Positions 1 to 7,983 of a stretch of DNA of 64,000 nt are shown one piece after another. The notes below the pieces were generated by a model. That model was not told the DNA's origin. It ran no database searches and was given only the letters and a program-made list of their open reading frames with translations. How positions within the stretch are numbered: position 1 is the stretch's first letter; every line of letters starts with the position of its first letter. The stretch is from Acinetobacter dispersus (GTDB lineage Bacteria > Pseudomonadota > Gammaproteobacteria > Pseudomonadales > Moraxellaceae): positions 868,001-932,000 of the forward strand of contig NZ_CP041970.1 in the NCBI RefSeq assembly GCF_009884975.1. The letters are read 5' to 3'. A program made the position numbers and the translations under genes.

Positions 1-814
1 TGATTTCTTTTTCTTGACCTTGAGAAGCTACAGATGCAGCTTGTGCTTTAGCTTCGGTGTACATTTCAATTGGCACAAACTTTGATGGATCAGGCGTTTG
101 ACTATTTGCTGCGGTCTTTACTTCAATCGCCTTATCAATCGCAATTGAAAGTGCCTGACCAGCAATCAATGTTGTTCCAAATGCACCATCCATTTTGGCA
201 AATGCACTATTTGCAGCAGTTAATAACTCTTGTTCTGTAGCTGTTTCGGGCAGCCCTAGACATTTACGCATGAGTTCTAAAAACTCGTTCATTGTTGTGT
301 CCTCATTGGATTGTTGAGACAAAAAGTCCTGAGCCGCAGCAGCAAGACGTGCTTCGGGCAAGGTGTCTAAATTCGGGGTGTTGGTTAAGGCGAAGCTGTG
401 AAGTCCGAGGATTTCACCAGCTTGGTTGTAGAAGAAAACAGGCGAAGTGTATTTATATTCCTTAGCCTCGATATATCCTTTTGCTTTTTCTGTCCATTCA
501 AATTGAGTACTACATAATCCGACTCCCTCAACATATTGGAATCCAGCTGGTTTGAGCCAGCCAGATGCTGGTGCAGGATCACCAGACTCTTGAGCTTTTA
601 AAGTCGCGTGTTCATAGTCCACCACTAAATCGATAGAGCGTTGACTTAATGCGGCAGCAATTTGACGACCACGTTCTGGTGTCAAAATCCAGTGTGGAGC
701 ATCTATGGGGCGACCATCGATACCACGAAAGACTCCTTCAGGAATCAAAACAAGATAAGTCGATGTCGCATCTAGGGCGAATGAGCACGCGGCTACTAAT
801 AAGTTCTTTTTCAT
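1..814 (-). CDS. Mu gpI-like prohead protease/scaffold, partial
   Basis: The 5' part (271 codons) of a head maturation protease of the Mu gpI (gp32) family; the frame stays open to the window edge. The N-terminus combines a short strand with the PEGVFRGIDGRP-type segment and an ILTPERGRQIAAAL stretch. Residues near 70-80 contain VVDYEHAT and a later FALTNTPNLD motif, both typical of the catalytic part. The downstream AQDFLSQQSNEDTTMNEF region would begin the scaffold part. It presumably cleaves scaffold during capsid maturation. The ATG at 814 has no strong ribosome binding site. The gene heads its own late unit, 32 bp downstream of a conserved dyad element. Family call is from recall of Mu gpI-like sequences. 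Confidence 0.8.
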   Translation of the reverse strand, partial: MKKNLLVAACSFALDATSTYLVLIPEGVFRGIDGRPIDAPHWILTPERGRQIAAALSQRSIDLVVDYEHATLKAQESGDPAPASGWLKPAGFQYVEGVGLCSTQFEWTEKAKGYIEAKEYKYTSPVFFYNQAGEILGLHSFALTNTPNLDTLPEARLAAAAQDFLSQQSNEDTTMNEFLELMRKCLGLPETATEQELLTAANSAFAKMDGAFGTTLIAGQALSIAIDKAIEVKTAANSQTPDPSKFVPIEMYTEAKAQAASVASQGQEKEI

Positions 815-845
815 GCTGGCAGAATCGCACCACCAGCTTTTTTTT

Positions 846-873
846 ATTAGGCGGAAAGACTTCCGTTTATTTT
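846..873 (-). promoter_or_regulatory. Late-operon dyad element, copy 1 (before protease I)
   Basis: A 28-bp conserved element with core GGAA-N4-TTCC (dyad centre 858.5), followed on the minus strand by CGCCTAAT and an A-rich run. Near-identical copies lie at 4442-4469 and 10156-10183. It sits upstream of the minus-strand protease I gene. Inferred to be a binding site for the Mor-like activator; that role is not shown by sequence alone. Confidence 0.6.
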
Positions 874-1368
874 TTATGGGTTAAAAATTTTCTGCCAATA
901 ATGGTCTACGTCTAAAAAAACCTCACGTTCAGCTTCAGGTTGAAGAATGCCATTTGTATCCATTGGCATATATGGACGTGCAGGAATATCACCGAATGGT
1001 ATTGGTGCTCCGCGACTTGTTTTACCCGATGCGCCTTGCTTAATCCCGAAATGCATTGCTGCTGCATATGGCATGTTATTGCTGATTATTGCTTCATCTT
1101 GAGTATGGCTGGTCACAACTCTGGCTCTTAAATTTCCTGAAGCCTGCAAAACACCACTGTATTTAATACCTTTGTATTCATAGATTTTAAGCGTAGTAAT
1201 TGATCGTCCAGCCCATTCAGGGCGACCACCTTTTTCAAAATTATCATCCGTTACGGTTGCAAATGTTCCTGCAATCGCAGCAGCCAATGGGCTTGTATCA
1301 AACAATCGCTCAGCTACTTGGTGTAGCCGATCTATTAACGCCTGATCATTGATTTTGATAGTGCTCAT
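874..1368 (-). CDS. Mu gpG-like virion morphogenesis / tail completion protein
   Basis: A 164-residue protein of the phage virion morphogenesis family (Mu gpG, P2 gpS-like). Recognisable features are the N-terminal helical segment, the WAGRSITTLKIYEYKGIKYSGVLQASGNL stretch (residues about 52-80), the AAAMHFGIKQG motif and the C-terminal PARPYMP. In this family PARPFLG/PARPYMP-type motifs are usual. It is expected to help join head and tail. It follows the F-like head protein by 89 bp on the same strand, which matches F-G-I order in Mu. Confidence 0.85.
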   Translation of the reverse strand: MSTIKINDQALIDRLHQVAERLFDTSPLAAAIAGTFATVTDDNFEKGGRPEWAGRSITTLKIYEYKGIKYSGVLQASGNLRARVVTSHTQDEAIISNNMPYAAAMHFGIKQGASGKTSRGAPIPFGDIPARPYMPMDTNGILQPEAEREVFLDVDHYWQKIFNP

Positions 1369-1457
1369 AAATTATACTGTTCCTAACAAGGCGGTAGTTT
1401 CCTAATAGAAAGGTTACGGTTCATTCAGTATTATGACGTGCAAGTCGTCCACCGCCT
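1369..1457 (-). other. Structured gap between F-like and G-like genes
   Basis: An 89-bp gap that is unusual in this otherwise tightly packed late operon. AAGGCGGT at 1390-1397 and its exact complement ACCGCCTT at 1451-1458 could close a stem over about 53 bases. A GGAA-ACTA-CCGCCT string on the minus strand resembles the late dyad element but lacks its spacing. Role unknown. Confidence 0.3.
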
Positions 1458-2801
1458 TTATCTTATAACCTCATAAAAATTAGCATTAAGCCCATCAACA
1501 ATTGCTTTCTTCTGAACTTTAAAAATACTCACAATCTCCATCACACCATCTTTTGAGCGTATTGAAAGCTTTAAAAATTCATCTGTGTATTCTGTTAGGT
1601 CTTCCTTCATTACAGGCAACAGATACAACATGCTTTCATTACTCACATCCCACAAAACACGGTCAAGCTGAATGATGTCTGTTGGTAAAACAAGCCATTC
1701 AACCAATGTGGGTGCATTACCAGCCGCACCATGACGTTTAGCTTTTTGACCTACAAGTAAATGATCTGAAATAGTAAGAATTGGGCTTTCTACAGCAACA
1801 TTCTTTTTAGCCAAAAATTTAATATCACGCATATCAATAACACCAACAGTGCTGGTCTTATTTTGCTGTTTGCCAAAACTGATGGCGTTTTTAACAAAAG
1901 CTTCATGCGCTTTAAGTCGAGGCGGACTCAATAACATTTCTTGAACTTGCTGCAAACCCTTCTCAGCACCAAGCAGATCGGCTGCTCGCTTAGCCAACTC
2001 AACATCGATTAAATAACTTGAAGCTGGGTGACTATTAAAGCCAGCAGCTGGTGAAAAATATGTGACTTGACCATCTGCCTGTTTGATTCGAATACGTGTC
2101 TGAGTTGCAATAGCATCTTGACCAGTAAAGCTACTTTTACCAATGACAACTTGATGCTGTTCAATATCTTCAGGAGCTGTCTCTACAACATGTAAATCTA
2201 AAGCAATTGCATCACTGGCACGTCTCGCTCTTACTTTACATTTACAGCCGAATTCTGTTGGTGGATAGGCATAAAGCCAGAATGGATCATCATAACGACG
2301 TGTCTCACCATTACGAGCCAGATGCACTTTTCTTGGATTAGAAATTGAAATATGAACCCACTCCCATAAGGGGCGAGTATCTACCGTCGCCATAAGTGCT
2401 TTATAGCGACCAGCCGCCAAGCTCTTATGCACATTGGTGTCAAAGATGGTTTTTAAACGTCGCGGACTTCCAAGCTGCACCGTTTGCACGATACCAGCTG
2501 GATTAATGACACTCTTTTTTCCCCACCAACCTTTTTGCTGAAGCACAGGTGTAATGCCAGCTTTCCACTGTTCTAGGTTTTGTCCTTGCTCCAATGCTGT
2601 AATTAAAGATTTTCTAATGTCTTGCAACAAATCAATTTTTGCTACTTTGGCAACCGTGAATGCACGGCTGTGTGCCTCATCAAGAGTCTCATGCCAATCC
2701 CAACCAATTTTAAAACCCTTTGATTTTAAATAAGCAATTGCATCTTCAGGCGGAGAATTAAACAAAGCATTAAGTTCAGGACGCTGTGGTATGTTAGCCA
2801 T
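1458..2801 (-). CDS. Mu gpF-like minor head protein with C-terminal nuclease-like domain
   Basis: A 447-residue head morphogenesis protein of the Mu F / SPP1 gp7 family. Residues about 50-260 hold the MuF domain, including TIFDTNVHKSLAAGRY and the YPPTEFGCKCKVRARR motif with its CxC pair. The tail (about residues 300-447) is not needed for MuF function. It has a KNAISFGKQ..VGVIDMRDIKFLAKK...LTISDHLLVGQKAKRHG pattern resembling PBECR-type domains fused to phage head proteins. It is probably packaged or injected with DNA, by analogy with MuF-toxin fusions. Its start overlaps the portal gene end by 8 bp. MuF call firm, C-terminal call tentative. Confidence 0.85.
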   Translation of the reverse strand: MANIPQRPELNALFNSPPEDAIAYLKSKGFKIGWDWHETLDEAHSRAFTVAKVAKIDLLQDIRKSLITALEQGQNLEQWKAGITPVLQQKGWWGKKSVINPAGIVQTVQLGSPRRLKTIFDTNVHKSLAAGRYKALMATVDTRPLWEWVHISISNPRKVHLARNGETRRYDDPFWLYAYPPTEFGCKCKVRARRASDAIALDLHVVETAPEDIEQHQVVIGKSSFTGQDAIATQTRIRIKQADGQVTYFSPAAGFNSHPASSYLIDVELAKRAADLLGAEKGLQQVQEMLLSPPRLKAHEAFVKNAISFGKQQNKTSTVGVIDMRDIKFLAKKNVAVESPILTISDHLLVGQKAKRHGAAGNAPTLVEWLVLPTDIIQLDRVLWDVSNESMLYLLPVMKEDLTEYTDEFLKLSIRSKDGVMEIVSIFKVQKKAIVDGLNANFYEVIR

Positions 2802-4386
2802 TTTCTGCTTCAGCCTCCGCGCTCAAACGACCAAATACTTCAGCTGCAAAAAAAAGCTTGGTTAATTTATCTTGAAGTGCAGGCTCTTCATCAGTGGGGT
2901 AAAGATCAGACAAAACGGCTAAGATTTCTTCATCACTTTGCCCAGCTTGGATTTTTACTATTAAATCTTTCATCCATTCTTCAGCAGTTTTTTGTGCTTG
3001 ATCAGTTTGATCTTTAAGCAATAATTGAATGGCTTGCTCTTCAAGTGGTATTTGATTATTGGCTGCAATCAATCCATTTAGCAGCTGTGGAATATAAGTA
3101 TTAGCCGCCAAATTAGGAAGTGTTGTAGTCGGCTCTGGTGTATATGCCAGTACTGCTTCTTTTTCATCAGCAGGCTCAGGGATGCCTAGTTTTTCATGCG
3201 CCCAAGTACGTGGGATTTTAAAACCAATTTTTACAAGTTCAGGTAATGCTTCACTGAAGACCTGAATATCCTCGGTTTCTGTTGTATCAAAATAAAACTC
3301 TGGATAACGGTCTTGGGTAACATTCGGATAGTTGAGTCGCATCATATTCGGAATTAAGCAATCCGTGATTGACCGAGCAAGCTGCTTGGCATCAGATTTC
3401 TTAATGGCTTCAAACCCAAGCTCATGGGTATGGCTTTGGGCATTGGTACTGGTTTTGCCATCCGCTTGAGAAAGTAACGTTCCGCCCACAATCACTTTTG
3501 ACTGTGTCTGTTCACACCATTTGACTAGATCAAAATGGTTTTTAGTGTCGCCATCCGTTGCAGCCTGAAAGTCAATGCTCATGCCTTGAGGAATAATACC
3601 GCCAGCATTTCGCCCAATACTCATAATTGCACGGAGTAAGGTTAGTTTTTCTTTTTCAGTTGCACCAGATGGATACTTACCAATTTTACTCGGCAAGCCA
3701 TAAGTCTCTAAAAACTCCATCACATCGCGGATGCCATAATTCTTAAATAAGAACGGCCATGCAAGCACACGATGCAAACCAGAGCGAGCGATATAGCCTG
3801 ACTTGGCTTTATGGCGGTGAATAAACCAACCAAAGTCCCAAAAATCTGCGCCTTCTGGTGATCCATCATTTAGCTTCAATACGTTAGGCTTATTGTATGG
3901 AGTCATGAAATTACGAGGGTTTACATGATCAAAACTTTTAGGCAGCCACAAGCTGCCGAGTTGATGCCATACAATCTCTTGGCATGAATAACCATGACCG
4001 ACACCATCCATTGCATCGAATAAGAACATTTCAAAATCTTTGATGTCATCAATCCACTCAGCAACTTCTTCAGCAATTTTGCGCTCAGCTTCAGAGGCAT
4101 TTTTAGGTGGTTTGACTCCCCAAGACAAGCCATTCAATCCCTTTTTGCGTTTATCCGTTTCACTGAAGATATGACCATCACGCTCTTCCATATCAGAAAA
4201 TAAGTCCGCTTGAGCCTGTAAATTTCCTTGTTCAGCATCAGTCAATAATCGATGCATTGCGAGTGGAGTCAAACCAACTACAGGGTGGTCTTGCCATTGG
4301 TTAGCTAACCAAGCGACCTCGGCAGTCTGATTCTGCTCCAGTGCAGTACGATCTTGAGTTTTGGATTGAGTTTTTTTCTTAGACAT
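2794..4386 (-). CDS. Mu gp29-like portal protein (DUF935)
   Basis: A 530-residue portal protein of the DUF935/Mu gp29 family. It forms the dodecameric ring through which DNA enters the capsid. Motifs seen are ITDAEQGNLQAQADLFSDMEERDGHI near the N-terminus, then KRKKGLNGLSWGVKPP, and the central RHKAKSGYIARSGLHRVLAWPFLFKNYGIRDVMEFLETYGLP segment that is the family hallmark. The C-terminus is Glu-rich and helical. It overlaps the downstream F-like gene. Its leader (4387-4599) carries a late dyad element, so portal-F-G may be one late transcription unit. The start has only weak SD sequence. Confidence 0.92.
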   Translation of the reverse strand: MSKKKTQSKTQDRTALEQNQTAEVAWLANQWQDHPVVGLTPLAMHRLLTDAEQGNLQAQADLFSDMEERDGHIFSETDKRKKGLNGLSWGVKPPKNASEAERKIAEEVAEWIDDIKDFEMFLFDAMDGVGHGYSCQEIVWHQLGSLWLPKSFDHVNPRNFMTPYNKPNVLKLNDGSPEGADFWDFGWFIHRHKAKSGYIARSGLHRVLAWPFLFKNYGIRDVMEFLETYGLPSKIGKYPSGATEKEKLTLLRAIMSIGRNAGGIIPQGMSIDFQAATDGDTKNHFDLVKWCEQTQSKVIVGGTLLSQADGKTSTNAQSHTHELGFEAIKKSDAKQLARSITDCLIPNMMRLNYPNVTQDRYPEFYFDTTETEDIQVFSEALPELVKIGFKIPRTWAHEKLGIPEPADEKEAVLAYTPEPTTTLPNLAANTYIPQLLNGLIAANNQIPLEEQAIQLLLKDQTDQAQKTAEEWMKDLIVKIQAGQSDEEILAVLSDLYPTDEEPALQDKLTKLFFAAEVFGRLSAEAEAENG

Positions 4387-4441
4387 AGCGCAAACACAAT
4401 TTGAGGATTTTGCACCATTATTGTTTTTTGGCTTTTTTAAA

Positions 4442-4469
4442 ATTAGGCGGAAAGACTTCCATTTATTTT
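4442..4469 (-). promoter_or_regulatory. Late-operon dyad element, copy 2 (before portal)
   Basis: Second near-identical copy of the 28-bp element. The core GGAA-N4-TTCC is centred at 4454.5. It lies about 56 bp upstream of the portal start and differs from copy 1 by a single change in the left flank (ATGGAA for ACGGAA on the minus strand). Candidate activator site for the portal-F-G unit. Confidence 0.6.
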
Positions 4470-4495
4470 AGAATTTTTATTTCGCACAGAATGGG

Positions 4496-4562
4496 CGTTT
4501 TTAGCGATCAAAAAACAAATACGGCTCATTGATGCAGAATTGTCTTTAAATCGCTAAAAACG
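4496..4562. repeat. 13-bp perfect inverted repeat in the dam-portal gap
   Basis: CGTTTTTAGCGAT at 4496-4508 is repeated exactly inverted at 4550-4562, with a 41-bp spacer. A further palindrome GTTCATGAAC lies at 4564-4573. The pair sits between the end of dam and the dyad element before portal. It could be a binding site pair, or a stem in read-through mRNA. Confidence 0.5.
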
Positions 4563-4599
4563 TGTTCATGAACGTTTATAAATCCATAAATCAGTGCGA

Positions 4600-5367
4600 T
4601 TAATAATTGGTGATGATTAATTCCTGTTTTTCATCACGGCTAGCTCCAACTTTACCCACTGAGTAATTAATTTTAGTGGTACTAAAATTTAGATCAGCAA
4701 ATGCTTTTCTTATATCAGGATGATCATTAATCGACAGCATGACTTTGCTTTGGCACGTTCGCATCATCTCAGCCATCTTCAAGTAATGATCCCAACCGAA
4801 CTCAACACCATAACCAGCTAATTTCCAATATGGTGGATCAGCATACATAAAGCTATGTGGGCGGTCATACTTCAGCCAGCAATCCTCCCAACTTAGATTC
4901 TCAACAGTGACTCCAGATAACCTGTAATACGCATCAGTCAATTGATCTTCTATACGCAAGAAGCTTGGAGCTTTTGAAGTGGTCGCTGTACCGAAAGACT
5001 GACCAGAGGTCTTTGCCCCAAAAGCAGTGTGCTGTAAATAATAAAACCGAGCAGCACGCTGTATGTCAGTCATCAAGTCAGTGCTTGCTGCTTTCAACCA
5101 TTCAAACATCTGACGGCTAATAATTGCGTATTTGAACTGACGGACAAATTCTTCAAGGTGGTGCTGCACAACTCGATACAGATTCACCAACTCACCATTT
5201 ACATCATTAATGACTTCAACTTTTGATGGCTGCTCACGCATAAAAAACAATGCTGCACCACCAGCAAACAACTCCACATAACACTTATGTTCAGGCATCT
5301 TTTCAATCAATTGCGACACCAGACGACGTTTACCACCTAACCACGGAACAATTGGCTTGGTTTTCAT
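4600..5367 (-). CDS. dam: DNA adenine (N6) methyltransferase, Dam/D12 class
   Basis: A 255-residue D12-class adenine methylase like T4 Dam and many prophage Dams. The N-terminal PWLGGKRRLV segment, the SAM-binding VELFAGGAALFF (residues about 31-42) and the catalytic YADPPYW (about 175-181) are all present, so it should be active. The target is probably GATC, but this cannot be read from the sequence. In this position it corresponds functionally to mom of Mu, a late DNA modification gene against host restriction. SD AGGTG lies 5 bases before the ATG. Its leader holds hairpins, a 27-codon reading frame and a looser copy of the late dyad element. Confidence 0.93.
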   Translation of the reverse strand: MKTKPIVPWLGGKRRLVSQLIEKMPEHKCYVELFAGGAALFFMREQPSKVEVINDVNGELVNLYRVVQHHLEEFVRQFKYAIISRQMFEWLKAASTDLMTDIQRAARFYYLQHTAFGAKTSGQSFGTATTSKAPSFLRIEDQLTDAYYRLSGVTVENLSWEDCWLKYDRPHSFMYADPPYWKLAGYGVEFGWDHYLKMAEMMRTCQSKVMLSINDHPDIRKAFADLNFSTTKINYSVGKVGASRDEKQELIITNY

Positions 5368-5371
5368 GATT

Positions 5372-5455
5372 TCACCTACTGCAAAAGCTTTTCATTTTTG
5401 ATAGCCTGCTATGACTGTGTGCACAGTAGCGAGGCTTAGCCTGCGGTAGCGTCAT
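5372..5455 (-). CDS. Possible 27-residue leader peptide before dam
   Basis: An ATG at 5455 opens a 27-codon frame (starts MTLPQAKPRY, ends KMKSFCSR). Its TGA stop overlaps the SD of dam (AGGTGA), an arrangement that would allow translational coupling. No good SD precedes the peptide start, and it does not resemble the zinc-finger Com protein of Mu. The overlying DNA also folds into hairpins (for example AGGCT-T-AGCCT), so the frame may be incidental. Confidence 0.25.
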   Translation of the reverse strand: MTLPQAKPRYCAHSHSRLSKMKSFCSR

Positions 5456-5528
5456 ACCAAAGGGGGCGATTCTTGTTGGAGCAAGGATCGTCACCTCGCT
5501 TTTAATTATTTATTTTTTTTATTTATTT

Positions 5529-5551
5529 GTAAGGTGGAACTCTTTCCCTGA
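5529..5551 (-). promoter_or_regulatory. Late-operon dyad element, diverged copy 4 (before dam)
   Basis: The plus-strand string AAGGTGGAACTCTTTCC keeps the GGAA-N4-TTCC core (centre 5541.5) and the flanking CCTNA of the other three copies (ACCTTA here against GCCTAA) but not the rest. It lies about 174 bp upstream of the dam start. Together with the others it gives four elements for four late units. Confidence 0.4.
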
Positions 5552-5666
5552 AAATTTGTGAAGTTTTTGAACTTGTGAAACATATAAAAATAGATGTAAT
5601 GACCGTGTGGTTGATATTAAAATTCCAAGCTAACTCATCCTCTTCAATTAGAATGGTAATTTCCAA

Positions 5667-6365
5667 ATGAATAAAATTTGCTTAGAAGTTTTAAAAGTAA
5701 AAAAAAATGAACCCTTTTTATTTTTATTAGTTTCAGGATACTTATTTTTCATTTTTTCATACTTATTTATATATCTTTTTTACATGCTTATTTTTGTAAG
5801 TAACAAAACAATAATGCCCCTAAATGAATTAGGTGACTTTTTATCGGGTGTTTTTTCACCATTAGCTTTTTTATTTTTATACTTAGGTTATAAGCAAAAT
5901 ACGAAAGCAATTGACATTCAAGCACGGGAATTAATAACAAGTAATAAAGCACTTGAAGCACAAGCTATTGAACTCAAAAACAATGTAGAACAACAAATAG
6001 AATTAGTGAAAATTTCTAATGAACAACTCAGATATTACCAAGAAAAAGATTTACATGATCACAAATTACAAACTTTAAAGGCAAAACCAGAATTTACCTT
6101 GAACCGTAGGTCTAGCAGTACTACGGGCGATACCTTCAATATAAAAAATTTAGGTGGCAATGCTAAGTATATTAAATGTACAAGACCTAAGATTGAGATT
6201 TCATCTCTACAAAAAAATGGAAATACAAATTTTCACACCGACTTTAAAGTAGATTTTTTAACTATTTCATATCAAGATGAAAACGGAAATTCATATAGTA
6301 CAGAGTTTCATAGGGGTGAAAGCAATCTAGGGTATTTCAAAACTATAAACACCCAGTCTCACTAA
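5667..6365 (+). CDS. Membrane moron; candidate abortive-infection/exclusion protein
   Basis: A 232-residue AT-rich gene on the strand opposite to the late operon, placed between dam and terminase, which is typical of a moron. It has two membrane segments (about residues 17-45 and 58-75). A LGDFLSGVFSPLAFLFLYLGYKQN motif lies at the second, followed by a coiled coil (about 80-135) and a soluble C-terminal domain. The membrane-plus-coiled-coil start resembles the N-terminus of putative phage abortive infection (AbiC-like) proteins. It may act in the lysogen against incoming phages; this is inference. Its end overlaps the terminase end by 23 bp, tail to tail. Confidence 0.7.
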   Translation: MNKICLEVLKVKKNEPFLFLLVSGYLFFIFSYLFIYLFYMLIFVSNKTIMPLNELGDFLSGVFSPLAFLFLYLGYKQNTKAIDIQARELITSNKALEAQAIELKNNVEQQIELVKISNEQLRYYQEKDLHDHKLQTLKAKPEFTLNRRSSSTTGDTFNIKNLGGNAKYIKCTRPKIEISSLQKNGNTNFHTDFKVDFLTISYQDENGNSYSTEFHRGESNLGYFKTINTQSH

Positions 6366-7983
6366 ACCACCCATCATAATCATCATGATTCAACTCCAAC
6401 TCTTCGCGAGTTGGAAGTGCCATAAACTCAATAGGACTCGATAGGTGCAGGCTGGCAAACCATCCAAGGATCATTGCCACTGCACCATCACCATGACGAT
6501 ATAACTCAGGGTCTTTAATATCTTTTGCACGCACTTTTGAAACCATGTAAATGCCGTCAACTTCCTCAATCGCAGAACAGTCATTTTTTAAGTCCGCATC
6601 TATTGGCAAGTCAATCATATCTTCTTCAAAGGCTGTGACCAGTTTTGGAGTCCATAAACCATACCATGCGCGGCTAAGTTTGATTTGATGCACCATATGC
6701 TCACCAAATTTCTCTGCTGTATTTTCCGCTAAGGTTTCACCATTACCAGTGGCATCCATTGCAATGCCACCAAAGCGCGGCAATCGCTCTAACATGTACC
6801 AAAGAATTTTTTGCTGTAAGCGTGATGGCACTTTGTGCATCTCAATCACAAAAGGTGCAATCCGTCTTAAATCCTGAGCAATGTAGAATGGTAGAATAAA
6901 ACTAAAGTCCCGATGACGTGCATAATCCTGCCCAGCACAGTGCTGTTTGGATTTATCAAGCTTTTGCAGCTCAGGCTCTAAATATCGTTGAATCCAGTCA
7001 TCAATGTACGCATCACGCTCATCTGGTGTAAGTGCTGTAAAATCATCGCCAAGGGATAATCGAAGAACTGTCCTTACTTCAGTCATGGCTCGCTCAACCC
7101 AAAGCGTTGGTAAGCACACTGACGATCCATCACGTGGAATAGCATCCAGCTCTTCACGCATAGCAGCCTTACGGCTACCATACGCTTTGCGAATTTTCTT
7201 ATACCATTTCTGCTTGCCTTCAATAGTTGCATCTTTGCCCTGCATAAAGCAGACACGCTCATACAAGCCATTGGCTACTGCATCATCAAAAGTAACAGTC
7301 AAAACTTGAGCATCTTCTCCAAATACACCAGCTTCAATATCCTTAACAAACTGGTTGAAGGCATTGTTTTTGCCATTGTGAGAACTAATGATAACAATAC
7401 GACCACCCCAAATCAGCAATGCTGTGGCAGCTTCAATCACACCTTGTACGTTCGGGTGAAAGGCTGCTTCATCAATTACAACTTTACCTTGCAGACCGCG
7501 AATGTTTTCAGGACGGCTTGAGAGAGCCACAACCTGAAAGCCACTTGAATATCGAATACGATAGGCTGTGATCTTGCGTGTTTCGCCTTTTTCATCCTGA
7601 TCATCAAATAGAAATTCTTCTATTTGTGATATGCCTTGACCTTGCGCTTCAGCAATTACACGGGAAAACTTGGCACAGTAGCCAATGAACTCCAAACCTT
7701 TTTCTTTCGTGTCACCAATATAGTAAACACTCATGCCGCCAGCTTCCTTGCTTGCAGCAGCAGTTAATACAGCATCAAAGCTCTCGGCAAATGTAATACC
7801 AGTTCGTCGACCTTTGGGGCAGACTTTTATATCCGTTTTAATCTTTAACCATTCGACTTGGTGTTTCATCAAAACACCTTCCTCAAATGGATTTAGATTA
7901 TTCGGAATATTACGTGCGCGTTCAGGAAGCTCATCCCATTCAATGACGCGAACCGTATCTTGGCGAGCCTTCAATGCTGTCAT
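6343..7983 (-). CDS. Terminase large subunit (Mu gp28-like)
   Basis: A 546-residue packaging motor ATPase-nuclease. The Walker A-like PKGRRTGITF is at residues 56-65 and the Walker B VVIDEAAFH at 168-176. An RNase H-like nuclease domain starts near GQDYARHRDFSF (Asp353 probably binds metal). It drives DNA into the prohead and makes the headful cuts. It follows the small subunit directly: the small-subunit stop and this start overlap at 7983. Length and motifs are normal for Mu-like phages. Confidence 0.93.
   Translation of the reverse strand: MTALKARQDTVRVIEWDELPERARNIPNNLNPFEEGVLMKHQVEWLKIKTDIKVCPKGRRTGITFAESFDAVLTAAASKEAGGMSVYYIGDTKEKGLEFIGYCAKFSRVIAEAQGQGISQIEEFLFDDQDEKGETRKITAYRIRYSSGFQVVALSSRPENIRGLQGKVVIDEAAFHPNVQGVIEAATALLIWGGRIVIISSHNGKNNAFNQFVKDIEAGVFGEDAQVLTVTFDDAVANGLYERVCFMQGKDATIEGKQKWYKKIRKAYGSRKAAMREELDAIPRDGSSVCLPTLWVERAMTEVRTVLRLSLGDDFTALTPDERDAYIDDWIQRYLEPELQKLDKSKQHCAGQDYARHRDFSFILPFYIAQDLRRIAPFVIEMHKVPSRLQQKILWYMLERLPRFGGIAMDATGNGETLAENTAEKFGEHMVHQIKLSRAWYGLWTPKLVTAFEEDMIDLPIDADLKNDCSAIEEVDGIYMVSKVRAKDIKDPELYRHGDGAVAMILGWFASLHLSSPIEFMALPTREELELNHDDYDGWFSETGCL

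Noticed and set aside
846..873. Dyad element as a plain rho-independent terminator (hairpin followed by T-rich sequence on the plus strand)
   Set aside because: The T-rich side faces the plus strand, where no gene ends there. On the strand actually transcribed an A-rich run follows, and the flanks beyond the stem are conserved between copies, which a terminator would not need.
649..915. Plus-strand frame over the gpI start and the dyad element
   Set aside because: It overlaps two identified minus-strand phage genes and has no SD; composition is unlike a real protein.
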